From: a virus
Virus record (IMG/VR): IMGVR_UViG_3300020457_000001
Location: 1 to 42,160 of that record
Length of the DNA: 42,160 nt
Direction: 5' to 3' (one strand)
The first letter of the stretch is position 1; each line of letters begins with the position of its first letter. Shown piece by piece: positions 20,270 to 29,219 of this stretch. Under the pieces are notes generated by a model. That model did no database searches. It worked only from the letters and a program-made list of their open reading frames with translations, and was not told the origin of the DNA. The position numbers and the translations under genes were made by a program.

Positions 20270-20446
20270 GTGTTAAAAGCAATTGGGTCTTTGTTTGTTT
20301 ATCGAAGTCCCAAACCCGGACAGGGTTTTGCTTCCTTTTTGCGTTATTTGCCAAATAGGAAATTAAGGCACTTAGCAGGAACAACGAGCCATTACGACAA
20401 GACAAGATTAATTCACATGATCTTGGTAGATAGAAATAAAGGCTAG
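20270..20446 (+). CDS. Possible 58-aa protein after the tube gene
   Basis: GTG at 20270 opens an uninterrupted frame to TAG 20444-20446. The product is basic (F-V-Y-R-S-P-K-P-G-Q-G-F, R-Y-L-P-N-R-K-L-R-H-L). It fills the gap between the tube gene and the terminator-like hairpin, with an A-A-G-A-G type ribosome site almost touching the start. Codon use looks similar to its neighbours. Function unknown; it could also be the chance content of a leader region. Confidence 0.4.
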   Translation: MLKAIGSLFVYRSPKPGQGFASFLRYLPNRKLRHLAGTTSHYDKTRLIHMILVDRNKG

Positions 20447-20466
20447 CTGTATGGCTGGCCTTTATT
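20435..20466 (+). terminator. Strong hairpin between tube and chaperone genes
   Basis: A 13-base stem (20435-20447 with 20454-20466, one G-T pair) encloses the 6-base loop TGTATG. AT-rich sequence but no pure T-run follows. It may act as a partial terminator or RNA-processing and stability element that keeps tube mRNA more abundant than downstream messages. Confidence 0.65.
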
Positions 20467-20500
20467 ATTATTGATATAATTCATGCAACTGGATTTTTTT

Positions 20501-20854
20501 ATGTCTGCTAGTCAAAGAAAAGTTAGTCCTTTAGAGCGTTTAAAAAAAGCATCTAATCTAACTCCTGTTAAAAAAGCAGTAAAACTTAGTGATGGCACAG
20601 ATTTCGAGTTTTGGTGTACTCCTTTAACAATGGCAGAAAGAGAGCAAGCCATGAAAGGAGCAAACGATGACGCTAATCTTTTTGCTGTTCGTTTACTTGT
20701 TCGTAAGGCAATGTTTGAAGATGGCAGAAGAATGTTTGCAGCAGGTCAAATTGACGAGTTAAAAAATGATGTTAGTGCCGAAAACATGGACAAGCTTTTA
20801 GTTTCAATGTTGCCAAGTCAAGGGGAGGCAGATGATCTTGACCCAAAAGACTAA
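20501..20854 (+). CDS. Tail assembly chaperone, unshifted product
   Basis: From ATG 20501 the protein has 117 residues; an in-frame ATG at 20483 lacks a ribosome site, whereas GGA lies about 8 bases before 20501. It has P-L-E-R-L-K-K-A-S-N-L-T-P-V, a beta part (V-K-L-S-D-G-T-D-F-E-F-W-C-T-P-L-T) and a helical end. This is the usual pattern for the G-type tail assembly chaperone upstream of the tape measure gene. It ends shortly after a -1 slippery site (20842-20848). Confidence 0.8.
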   Translation: MSASQRKVSPLERLKKASNLTPVKKAVKLSDGTDFEFWCTPLTMAEREQAMKGANDDANLFAVRLLVRKAMFEDGRRMFAAGQIDELKNDVSAENMDKLLVSMLPSQGEADDLDPKD

Positions 20855-21036
20855 AAGAAGAACTAAGAAAAGATAATTTTTTATTACTTCAGTTGGGAGT
20901 GGCTAAAGAGCTTGGATATACATTGCAGGAATTGAATCAAAAAATTACACAAGAAGAGCTAGTTATTTGGTCTGCTTATTTTGAATATTTAAACGAAGAA
21001 CAGAAAAATGAGATGAGAAGGTCAAAGTATCGCTAA
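20501..21036 (+). CDS. Tail assembly chaperone, -1 frameshift fusion
   Basis: Slipping back one base at CCCAAAA (20842-20848) joins the upstream protein to a second frame that continues as R-L-K-E-E-L-R-K-D-N-F-L-L-L-Q-L-G and ends at TAA 21034-21036 (tail of 62 residues). The downstream frame has no good start of its own and sits exactly between chaperone and tape measure, as in lambda gpG-gpGT. The fused form would bind the tape measure protein while both forms coat it during tail assembly. Total length is 178 residues counted from 20501. Confidence 0.85.
20842..20848 (+). other. Programmed -1 ribosomal frameshift site
   Basis: The heptamer CCCAAAA is in the required phase (C CCA AAA in the zero frame), two codons before the zero-frame stop TAA at 20852-20854. 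After slippage the next codon is AGA. It fits the X-XXY-YYZ rule for tandem slippage. Confidence 0.85.
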
Positions 21037-21062
21037 GATCTAAACATAACTGAAAGATAGAT

Positions 21063-23234
21063 GTGTCTGCTTTAATCTCAACTGTTGGAATTAAATATGA
21101 TGACTTTGGGACACCAGCCAAATTAAAGAAGACTGCTCAAGCTGCAAAGCAAACAGAGAAAGCATTTAATAATTTAGGAGGCAAATCAGCAGCAGCAGGT
21201 AAAAAATTAGGTTTATTTGGGAAGGCAGCGTTAGGAGTTGGGGCGAGTTCAAGTATTGGAGCTGTTGGAGTTAAGGCTTTAGGGACTGCAATTAAAAGCA
21301 CTTTTGCTCCATTACTGGCATTAAGTGGAGCAGTTGCAGGTTTAGGAACTGCATTTAATACGCTTAAAGAAATTGACTTTGCAAAAGCAAAACTGGATTC
21401 TTTAGGAGTAGAAAGTGATGAACTTGTTGGAAAGTTAAAAGTTTTAAGTATTGAATTAAATCAATCTCAAAGCATAGCCCAATTATCTGCGGCAGCTTAT
21501 GACGTTGCTTCTGCTGGTTTTACTGATGCGGCTGATGCTACTGAGGTCTTAAGGGCTGCAAGCATGGGAGCAACAGGTGGTTTTGCTGATCTAAATACAA
21601 CAGGAAATGCTTTAACAAGTGTTTTAAACGCTTATGGGATTGAAGCGAAACAAGCAACTTTAATAATGGATCAGTTTATTCAAACGCAGAATGATGGAAA
21701 AATAGTTGTCCAAGAATATGCTGACAATATTGGTAAAGTTGCTTCTGTTGCTTCTTTGATGAAAGTTCCTTTAACAGAGGTTAATGCTGCGATTGCTTTG
21801 GTAACTAAGAATGGTGTTAAGTCTGAGGTTGCCTTTACTGGAATGAAGACGGCTTTATTAAGACTAGGTGGAGAAGCAGGTGGAAAGAAATTAAAAGCTC
21901 TTGGGATTGATATTAGTGCCGCCACTCTTGAGTCTGAAGGATTACTTGCCAATTTGAAAAAGCTTGAAGGTTTAGATGTTACTGCTCTTGAACAAATCTT
22001 TGGACAGGAAGCTATACAAACAATGGCTCCAGTTCTGAATAATTTAAAAGAATACGAACAACTAATTAAGAATCAAGAAGAAGCTGCTGGAAATTCAGCG
22101 TCAGCACAATTCAAAGCAAATGACACTCTTTTAGGATCGTGGAAAAGAATAGTTAATGCTTTTTCTAATTTATTTGGAGAACAAACAGAATTAGGCGAAG
22201 CTCTTAAATTTACCTTGTTTGGCGTTTCTGCTGCAATTGATGTTATTGGAGCAACAATAAAATTAGTGATGGCTCCTTTCCGTGTTGTTTTTGAAACTGT
22301 AAAAGGAATAGCTGAAGAAATAGGTGAAGCATTAGGAATAAAACAAGTTAAATTAGTTAAAGATTTTACTGAAGCGTGGAGCAAATCATTTTCAGATCTT
22401 GAAGAAAATATTCAAAGCTCAATGGAGTCAGCAAAAATATTTGGACAAAATCTTGTTATTGCTCTTAAAAATGCTTTTATTAATTTTCAAAATTGGTTGC
22501 CAAATTGGGCCAAAACATTATTTGGAATAGATACAAAAACAGATATTCCAACAATTAAATTTAAAGTCAGAGTAGTAAAAGTAGATGAAAACGGAGATGG
22601 GGATGGGGACACTAAAACAATTGTAGAAGACACCAAAGAAGCAATCAAATGGGCCGAGCTGTTAAAAGGAGCTTGGGACGACATTAAGGGAGTTGTTGCT
22701 GACGGATTACATAATGCAATTATGGGTTTATTAGATGGCACTAAATCTTTAAAAGAATCGTTAGCTGGAGTTGCTAAACAGATTGCAAGCATGTTCTTAC
22801 AAAAAGCAATCATGGGTCTTCCTATCTTTGCCGCTGAAGGAGCTTATGCACCTGGAGGATTTAGAGCATTTGCTTCAGGAGGTATGGCTACGAGACCCAC
22901 ACTTGGCCTTGTGGGAGAAGCTGGAGAGGACGAGTATATAATTCCAGCCTCTAAGATGGCTCAGTCAATGCAACGCTACTCAGCAGGTGCTAGAGGTGAA
23001 GCTGTAATCCCTGGTACTGGTTCGTCTGCTAGTGGTGGAGCAGCAGGTGGAAGTTCTACTACTGTTAATTACTCTGGCCCTATTCTTAATTTCAACTCTG
23101 AAGAGTTTGTTCCTAAGTCTGCTGTAGGACAAATCATTGCAACTGCAACATCTCAAGGTGCTAGAGCTGGAGAAGCTAGAACATTATCTAGCCTTAAAAA
23201 TTCACGTAGTCGCCGCTCTACTTTAGGATTATGA
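21063..23234 (+). CDS. Tail tape measure protein
   Basis: The 723-residue protein belongs to the TP901-type tape measures. Residues about 1-45 are a coiled start, 50-100 include hydrophobic segments (V-G-A-S-S-S-I-G-A-V-G-V and L-L-A-L-S-G-A-V-A-G-L-G). About 105-290 is the conserved minimal domain with A-A-Y-D-V-A-S-A-G, L-N-T-T-G-N-A-L-T-S-V-L-N-A-Y-G and T-G-M-K-T-A-L-L-R-L. The C-terminus has G-G-M-A-T-R-P-T-L-G-L-V-G-E-A-G-E-D-E-Y-I. It sets tail length and passes into the cell envelope at infection. At roughly 0.15 nm per residue it predicts a tail near 110 nm. The start is GTG 21063. Confidence 0.92.
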   Translation: MSALISTVGIKYDDFGTPAKLKKTAQAAKQTEKAFNNLGGKSAAAGKKLGLFGKAALGVGASSSIGAVGVKALGTAIKSTFAPLLALSGAVAGLGTAFNTLKEIDFAKAKLDSLGVESDELVGKLKVLSIELNQSQSIAQLSAAAYDVASAGFTDAADATEVLRAASMGATGGFADLNTTGNALTSVLNAYGIEAKQATLIMDQFIQTQNDGKIVVQEYADNIGKVASVASLMKVPLTEVNAAIALVTKNGVKSEVAFTGMKTALLRLGGEAGGKKLKALGIDISAATLESEGLLANLKKLEGLDVTALEQIFGQEAIQTMAPVLNNLKEYEQLIKNQEEAAGNSASAQFKANDTLLGSWKRIVNAFSNLFGEQTELGEALKFTLFGVSAAIDVIGATIKLVMAPFRVVFETVKGIAEEIGEALGIKQVKLVKDFTEAWSKSFSDLEENIQSSMESAKIFGQNLVIALKNAFINFQNWLPNWAKTLFGIDTKTDIPTIKFKVRVVKVDENGDGDGDTKTIVEDTKEAIKWAELLKGAWDDIKGVVADGLHNAIMGLLDGTKSLKESLAGVAKQIASMFLQKAIMGLPIFAAEGAYAPGGFRAFASGGMATRPTLGLVGEAGEDEYIIPASKMAQSMQRYSAGARGEAVIPGTGSSASGGAAGGSSTTVNYSGPILNFNSEEFVPKSAVGQIIATATSQGARAGEARTLSSLKNSRSRRSTLGL

Positions 23235-23719
23235 GTTTAGTAGCATTAACTAATTTTATTACCGTTACAAATCCAAATGGATCAGTAGCAATAAGCCACG
23301 ACAAATTTCAAAACGGAAGACATTCTCCTGCAATTAGTGGGTTTAAATATCTTTCTTTTATTTATCAAGGGGCTACTCGTAATAGAACAGGGGATAATAT
23401 GACTTCTTCTGTAATTCTTGCTAATAATGAATTGAGTATGAACTATGCACAGCAAATTGTAAAAAGTAAATATCACATTAGGGTCGAAACTTGTTTAATG
23501 ACAGAAGATTTTGAAAAGAAATTAGATCCTGTCGATAACAAACCAATAGTAGTAACAGATGAACAATGGTTGGCTTCTTCTATGAGTTACGATCCTGAAA
23601 CCATTGAAATTATATTAACAAGTGCTATTGATGCTGTAGGAGCACAGTCTTCTAATCGAGTCTTAACAAGAAAAATGGTGGGATATTTGCCTGTCACTGG
23701 TACGTTACAGAACAGATGA
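23231..23719 (+). CDS. Distal tail / minor tail protein
   Basis: The 162-residue protein (M-S-L-V-A-L-T-N-F-I-T-V-T-N-P, Y-L-S-F-I-Y-Q-G-A-T-R-N-R-T-G, M-S-Y-D-P-E-T-I-E-I-I-L) lies between the tape measure and an NlpC/P60-like protein. That is the place of lambda M/L-type tail-tip proteins, and its repeated beta strands fit such a role. It overlaps the tape measure stop by four bases (ATGA). No specific family is claimed. Confidence 0.7.
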   Translation: MSLVALTNFITVTNPNGSVAISHDKFQNGRHSPAISGFKYLSFIYQGATRNRTGDNMTSSVILANNELSMNYAQQIVKSKYHIRVETCLMTEDFEKKLDPVDNKPIVVTDEQWLASSMSYDPETIEIILTSAIDAVGAQSSNRVLTRKMVGYLPVTGTLQNR

Positions 23720-24099
23720 AGCCGCATCATTTAATTGGATTACCTTATCGTTTAGGTGCTGATCCTGTAAAACATGGTGCTGGCGATTGTTTATCGTTAT
23801 GTCGAACAGTTTTAAAGAGTTATGGAATAAGTTCTCCAGAACCAGAGCGTTCTTGGTATCGAAGACTAAAGAAAAAAGACTATAGTATCTTTTTTGAAGA
23901 ATTAAATAGGTGGGGAGTTGATTCACCCCCTAAACTAGGAGCAATTGCATTATGCAAATCAGAAGATGACTCTTACGGTATGGCTGCATGGTATGAGGAA
24001 GGATGGCTGAATTACCAAAAAACATTAGGAGGCCAGGTGGTGATTTGGTCGCCCCTAAACGACCTTATGGTAGAAGGCTGTTATTTCCAACGGAAGTAG
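23716..24099 (+). CDS. NlpC/P60-like tail tip protein
   Basis: The 127-residue protein has the NlpC/P60 nucleophile motif H-G-A-G-D-C-L-S-L with C25, and Y-R-L-G-A-D-P before it. It stands between the minor tail protein and the J-like protein, as lambda gpK does; such domains cut peptidoglycan during DNA entry or only scaffold the tip. The usual catalytic histidine motif after the first strand (S-H-V-G type) is replaced by S-Y-G-M-A-A-W, and no histidine follows C25, so hydrolase activity is doubtful. It overlaps the J-like gene by 97 bases. Confidence 0.75.
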   Translation: MKPHHLIGLPYRLGADPVKHGAGDCLSLCRTVLKSYGISSPEPERSWYRRLKKKDYSIFFEELNRWGVDSPPKLGAIALCKSEDDSYGMAAWYEEGWLNYQKTLGGQVVIWSPLNDLMVEGCYFQRK

Positions 24100-27000
24100 A
24101 ATTATGTAAGGTTTTAGGAATTAGTGAAGATGAATATTGGTATTTTCAAGATACGATTGCCACGTATAACGGGCAAAGACCAAAAGGATATGAATTAATT
24201 CCTGATATACAAGCAGGACAGTTATTAGCAATGAAAGCTGTCCAAACATTTTTAATTAATTTAGGAATAGCTATTGCTGCTTCATATGTCACAACTCTAT
24301 TAACAGACAAGCCAAAAGGACCAGGGGATTCAAGGAGAACTGCTGATGTTATTGGTAATAGAAAATTTGCTCCACAAGCTTCTTTTAATTCAATACAAGA
24401 GTTAGCAAATATAGGAGATTCTATTCCTCTTATTTTTGCTAATCAATCTGTAGATAACAATGGTATTGCTTATGGTGGAGTAAGAGTTAATAGCCAACTT
24501 TTATGGTCGCAATTTGTAAGTCTGGGTAGGTTTCAACAATTAAAAGCACTTGCTTTATTTTCTTATGGGAAAATAGTAGAACAACCTGAGTATGAAGGAT
24601 TTGCTATAGGAGATTCTCTTATAGATACTTATAACGCTTACAAGGTTGGCCTTTATTTTAGAGATGGAAGTGTATCAGGATTAAATCGAATAATTGAAAG
24701 TGATAAATATGACGAAGCTAAATTACCTTATGAGGGAGAAGGTAAGGAGCCTTTTGTTGTTGGTGTTCCTGACTCTCTAGCAGAAAATGATACGAATAGA
24801 AGCGGAACAAAAGTAAGTAAAGCTTTTAGCGGAGCCAGAAACCCTTCAACACAAACTATTTTTGGAGCGTATTCACCTGTACCTAATGCTCAAATTTGTA
24901 GACTTCCCTATGAATTTGTACGTTCTAGTAGAGGACAAGAGCAAGATCCCACGCAAGACTTAGCAAGGAAAAGAAAAAAAGTTGAGTTTGCCAGATGGCC
25001 TACTAGAGCTGGACTTCTGAGTATCTATAGTCTTCAGTCTGATGGTTCTTTTCAACAAGTAAAAACAAAGGGTAGTTATGCAGTAAAGGAAGGAGATAAA
25101 TTTGACTATCAGATAGTTGGTACAGATACTGGATCTGGAGAACAAATTGTTTATGGAAGCATTAATACTACTGCAGGGGATGCTTTTAATTACCATCCTC
25201 ATGGAGTTGAAGATGTCAATAGCATGACAATTTCAATTAGAGAAAATGCGGATAATGTTTTAGCAGTTGGAGAACAATATTTATTTGGAACTGCTCTTGC
25301 TGTCTGTGAAGAAAGCTCGGCTTCTAATGATAGAGATAACGCACCTTGGGTTTTAGAAACAACAAAAGGATACAAATTTAAAGTTATTGAAGCAGGTTTT
25401 ATAGATATTCCTGTCAATGATGCTCAATTAGCTACTCATGGTGCTAACCCTGTTTGGTATGACCCTACAGTCGGAGGGTTTCACACTGGAAGAACTTCTA
25501 CTACAGATGCCCTCTATAGCCTTAATGACAGGTCGCCTGTTTTTTGGCAGCAATATGTAAGTGGAACAGTACTTGAATTTCCTCGTGGGGAGAGAGATCT
25601 ATATTATGGACATAATATCTATACTGGTATGAAAGTTGCATTAGCAACGGTTTCAAATAACAGAGCATGTGATGTTACAGAAATAGGACTTAAGTCAAAA
25701 GTTTTTAAAAGAATTAGCTTTGCAAATGTACAAAGTCAACCAAGTTTTGCAGTATTTGAAGCAGCTTATTGGGATCGGACACAAATAACATTAGGACAAG
25801 TTAATACTTATGCAAATAGACTTTCTTTCTTCATGTTGCAAGCAAGAAAATTAGGAGATTCGACATGGTTAGATCTAATTAATACGAAAGAAAATAATCA
25901 TAGTGGCTTATTTGCGATCAGAGGAAACTCACCAGAAGATCAATATAATGCAATCACTATTTCTCATCCTACGACTGGTCAATATGAATTTAGGTTTAAA
26001 CCTTATCCTGGAAATTATCTAATAAGAGGAAACGCTTTAGGTCAAAAATTTAATTTATTATCTTCCAGTGGAAATCCTACTGAGGAGGCTGATTATTTCC
26101 AATCTCATGATTTTGAAGTAGCTTTTATAGGAAATGAACAGTATTTAGTTGATACAGAAGAAGCTAGTAATCCCCATTGGCAGTTAGGAAATAGTACGGC
26201 TACGACAACAACAAAAGTTACTGCTGCAACAAACAATGGACAAAACAAATGGGAGTCAAATCCAGGAGCAATAGTAACTAGAGGCGTTGCAGCTTGGAGG
26301 GATTTTGCAGTTCACACGGCAGGTTCAAAATATCTGATTGTTTTATGGAACTCACTTAACGAGCCGCATACTGGTTGGGCTGAGAGCAGAAGGGCTGCGG
26401 GACTTAAAGATTACACTTGGGCGTTATATGACGGAGTAAGAACTGATTGGTCAGATGATTCTTTTCCAAATGGTAATGGGAATTGGGAACAAGTTTATTT
26501 TGATGATCCTTTCACTAATTCAAGGTTTGTAGTTGCAAGTCCTAAAACTTATTTTCATCCTGATAATAATCCTCGTCATTTCTGGGTTATTGAACAAAAA
26601 TGGCTAACTAAAGATCAAAATATTAGTCCTACACTTCATTCTAGTGGAGTAGTAGATGCTGTTTATCCAGCAGGTGTAACTGGATCAGGTTTAAAGTTTA
26701 ATGTGGAAGTTTGGAAGGTAGAAACAAATGTATCGGGTGAATATTATTACACAGTTAATTGGACTATCAATGCCATAGGAGTAAATCACACAAATGGTTC
26801 ACAAGTTGAAATTCCTTGGACAGATGCTGGTGGAACACAACGAGAGGTACTTGTTACTTTAGCAGTTCAAGAATCTACTATTACAGCTATAGATACCTAT
26901 GGATTTAATCAGAATTTCAATCCTTTTGATGTTATATCAGATTGGAACGTATACCAAGGAGATGAAAATAGTAATAGGGATAACCCAGAGCACGAAATTG

Positions 27001-28211
27001 TTTATGTAAATGAAATAGTAAAACCAAGATCAGAGGAGAATACAACTGGACTTTCTCCTGCTGAATATAATAATTTAGCTTTTGCTGGAATAAGAATTAA
27101 CAGTTCAAAAGAATGGGCAAATTTTACTCAATTTTCTGCTTATTTTAAAAAAGGAATAGAGATAGAAAAAATAAATCAGAATGGAACTTCAGGAGGTCAA
27201 GGAGCTTCTAATTTGTTTCCTGAGATTGCGTATGCTTTATTAACGGATGTAGAACTAGGTGCAGGAAAACTTGTTGGTGTTGATTCTGTAGATAAAGAAG
27301 CAATGGGTAATGCTGCTGATTTTTGTAATAAGAATCAGTTCTTCTGGGATGGTGTTATTAGTTCTAAGACTAATTTAAGAAGTTTAATTTTTGAACAAGC
27401 AGGTTATTGTTTATTAGATTTCACAATTATCGGAGGTAAATTTAGTCTTAAACCTTCTGTTCCTGTTAGAAATAATGTAATTGATAGAACAGTATTACCA
27501 GAAATTAAATGTTTATTTACTGATGGCAATATTAATGAATTACAAGTTAGTTTTTTAAATGCAGAAGAGAGACAACCTATCAGAGCAAATGTTCTTTTTA
27601 GAAAAGAAAAGCCAAATGGATTTCCAGAAACAGAATCTTTATTAATAGAGGAAGTTTCAAGTGATATAGAAAACCCACCTTCTTCTACTGATCCTATTGA
27701 AACTTTTGATTTATCAGGCTTTTGCACATCTCGTCAGCAAGCAACTTATTTTGGTTACTTTGCTATAAAATCAAGGCGTTTAATTGATCATGGTTTAACA
27801 TTTAAGACTGCTCCTCAATATGTAAAAAATCTCAGTCCTGGGGATTATTTTAGATTAGTTTCAGAAGTGACGCATACCAGTCGTTTTAATAATGGAGCCA
27901 AATTAGAGGATGGAACAATTGTAAGTAAAGATGATATGACTGGATCTGAATCTGTTTATTATTGGGAGCCAGGAACTGTAGGAGTTCATTCAGCACAATT
28001 GTCTCAAGTTCCTAACGGCTCTTTATTTACCGAAAAACATGCAACGACAGAAAATAAAGTTTATAAATGTGAAAGCATCTCTTATTCTGAAGATGGTTTG
28101 TTAGAAATAGCTGGTAGCCATGCTCCTGTTGAAACAAATGGACAACTTTCTATTATGCAAGGATGGGGACTGAACGATCTTCCAGATTTCGAGATTAATA
28201 AAAACCGATGA
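24003..28211 (+). CDS. Central tail tip / host-specificity protein (J-like)
   Basis: The 1402-residue protein follows the K-like gene and takes the place of lambda gpI plus gpJ. Residues about 1-60 are basic and polar. A hydrophobic segment at about 80-97 (F-L-I-N-L-G-I-A-I-A-A-S-Y-V-T-T-L-L) resembles the gpI membrane-like segment. About 120-260 resembles the J N-terminal domain (I-Q-E-L-A-N-I-G-D-S-I-P-L-I-F). Large insertions of beta structure (350-1000) precede a J core with Q-F-F-W-D-G-V and P-E-I-K-C-L-F-T-D-G. It forms the tail tip and probably contacts the receptor. ATG 24003 has GAGGAAGG just before it. Confidence 0.85.
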   Translation: MAELPKNIRRPGGDLVAPKRPYGRRLLFPTEVELCKVLGISEDEYWYFQDTIATYNGQRPKGYELIPDIQAGQLLAMKAVQTFLINLGIAIAASYVTTLLTDKPKGPGDSRRTADVIGNRKFAPQASFNSIQELANIGDSIPLIFANQSVDNNGIAYGGVRVNSQLLWSQFVSLGRFQQLKALALFSYGKIVEQPEYEGFAIGDSLIDTYNAYKVGLYFRDGSVSGLNRIIESDKYDEAKLPYEGEGKEPFVVGVPDSLAENDTNRSGTKVSKAFSGARNPSTQTIFGAYSPVPNAQICRLPYEFVRSSRGQEQDPTQDLARKRKKVEFARWPTRAGLLSIYSLQSDGSFQQVKTKGSYAVKEGDKFDYQIVGTDTGSGEQIVYGSINTTAGDAFNYHPHGVEDVNSMTISIRENADNVLAVGEQYLFGTALAVCEESSASNDRDNAPWVLETTKGYKFKVIEAGFIDIPVNDAQLATHGANPVWYDPTVGGFHTGRTSTTDALYSLNDRSPVFWQQYVSGTVLEFPRGERDLYYGHNIYTGMKVALATVSNNRACDVTEIGLKSKVFKRISFANVQSQPSFAVFEAAYWDRTQITLGQVNTYANRLSFFMLQARKLGDSTWLDLINTKENNHSGLFAIRGNSPEDQYNAITISHPTTGQYEFRFKPYPGNYLIRGNALGQKFNLLSSSGNPTEEADYFQSHDFEVAFIGNEQYLVDTEEASNPHWQLGNSTATTTTKVTAATNNGQNKWESNPGAIVTRGVAAWRDFAVHTAGSKYLIVLWNSLNEPHTGWAESRRAAGLKDYTWALYDGVRTDWSDDSFPNGNGNWEQVYFDDPFTNSRFVVASPKTYFHPDNNPRHFWVIEQKWLTKDQNISPTLHSSGVVDAVYPAGVTGSGLKFNVEVWKVETNVSGEYYYTVNWTINAIGVNHTNGSQVEIPWTDAGGTQREVLVTLAVQESTITAIDTYGFNQNFNPFDVISDWNVYQGDENSNRDNPEHEIVYVNEIVKPRSEENTTGLSPAEYNNLAFAGIRINSSKEWANFTQFSAYFKKGIEIEKINQNGTSGGQGASNLFPEIAYALLTDVELGAGKLVGVDSVDKEAMGNAADFCNKNQFFWDGVISSKTNLRSLIFEQAGYCLLDFTIIGGKFSLKPSVPVRNNVIDRTVLPEIKCLFTDGNINELQVSFLNAEERQPIRANVLFRKEKPNGFPETESLLIEEVSSDIENPPSSTDPIETFDLSGFCTSRQQATYFGYFAIKSRRLIDHGLTFKTAPQYVKNLSPGDYFRLVSEVTHTSRFNNGAKLEDGTIVSKDDMTGSESVYYWEPGTVGVHSAQLSQVPNGSLFTEKHATTENKVYKCESISYSEDGLLEIAGSHAPVETNGQLSIMQGWGLNDLPDFEINKNR

Positions 28212-28684
28212 CAACACCAAAATCATTTCCCTTAATCAAACCAAGTTCCAGAAGTTATAACCCTGGGACGTATCCAAGTACTACGTTTGAATCATTAGAC
28301 GGTACAAAGACACATATTCGTTATGGTAATAAACGAGTAAATGCCACATTGCAACTAGGTTTTTCAAATATTTCTGATCAACAGGCAGCGGAAATTTTAG
28401 ATCATTACGAGGAAGTTAATAGTGATTGGGACTATGTAACTTTTGGAAATAATGACGCTTTATCTGGTGTGGGTTTTGTTCAAGGAAGTCAATACACCCA
28501 ATTTTTAAGAAATTACATGAAAGAAGGCGATAACAAAACAAAAAGAGCAAAAGATGGTTCTTCTGCTGAACCTTCCGGCTTAAGATGGAGATATTCAAGC
28601 CCTCCAACTGTTACAAGTATTTTTAAGGGAAGAAGTAATGTTAGTTGTTCTTTTATTGCTTGCTTAGATGCTCCTGTTCCATAA
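28208..28684 (+). CDS. Tail protein after J-like gene, 158 aa
   Basis: The 158-residue protein (S-F-P-L-I-K-P-S-S-R-S-Y-N-P-G-T-Y-P, then L-Q-L-G-F-S-N-I-S-D-Q-Q-A-A-E-I-L-D-H-Y) and G-L-R-W-R-Y at the end has the look of small distal tail components found in marine phages next to fibre genes. It overlaps the J-like stop by four bases. A structural role at the tail tip is inferred from position only. Confidence 0.65.
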   Translation: MTTPKSFPLIKPSSRSYNPGTYPSTTFESLDGTKTHIRYGNKRVNATLQLGFSNISDQQAAEILDHYEEVNSDWDYVTFGNNDALSGVGFVQGSQYTQFLRNYMKEGDNKTKRAKDGSSAEPSGLRWRYSSPPTVTSIFKGRSNVSCSFIACLDAPVP

Positions 28685-28722
28685 TTCGTATAGAATAAAG
28701 TCAATATTTTCTAATTAGAGTT

Positions 28723-29217
28723 GTGGCACATTTTTATAGTGGAAAAGATGGAGTCTTGAAAATTGACGATAAAGAAGTAGCACGTTTGCAAAACTGGAGT
28801 TTTTCAATGTCGATGGCTGTTATTGAATCGACTTCAATGGGAGATACAGACAGAGTTTTACATAATGGACTAAGAAGTTATTCTGGATCTGCAAGAGCGT
28901 TTTATTACAACGACACTACTGGTGGAATAGCACAAGATGGTGCGAAGTCTGGGCTTAGTGAGATTTTGACAGCAGCAATAAAAACTGGAAATGATGCATT
29001 TTCTGCTACTACCCCTGGGGACGGAGAGACTACTGAGTCATCTAAAGTTAAACTTCAATGTGTTTTAGTAGATGGTTCTACTTCTAGAGTGATTGAATTT
29101 GGAGCATGGATTACTTCTGTTGGCATGAGTAGTTCAGTTGGAGAAGTTTCTTCTGTTGATTTTTCTTGGGAAGCTGACGGTGCTCCTACTAATGCAAGTG
29201 CTGTTTTAATAAGCTAG
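28723..29217 (+). CDS. Tail tube-like protein (second paralogue)
   Basis: The 164-residue protein starts at GTG 28723 and is a bare tube-fold core: G-V-L-K-I-D-D, R-L-Q-N-W-S-F-S-M at 21-29, I-E-S-T-S-M-G-D at 34-41, and a final strand S-S-V-D-F-S-W-E-A-D. The central motif aligns without gaps with the major tube protein at 19509 and with the next gene. Situated after the J-like gene it may build a different ring at the tail tip or a fibre attachment collar. Confidence 0.75.
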   Translation: MAHFYSGKDGVLKIDDKEVARLQNWSFSMSMAVIESTSMGDTDRVLHNGLRSYSGSARAFYYNDTTGGIAQDGAKSGLSEILTAAIKTGNDAFSATTPGDGETTESSKVKLQCVLVDGSTSRVIEFGAWITSVGMSSSVGEVSSVDFSWEADGAPTNASAVLIS

Positions 29218-29219
29218 TT

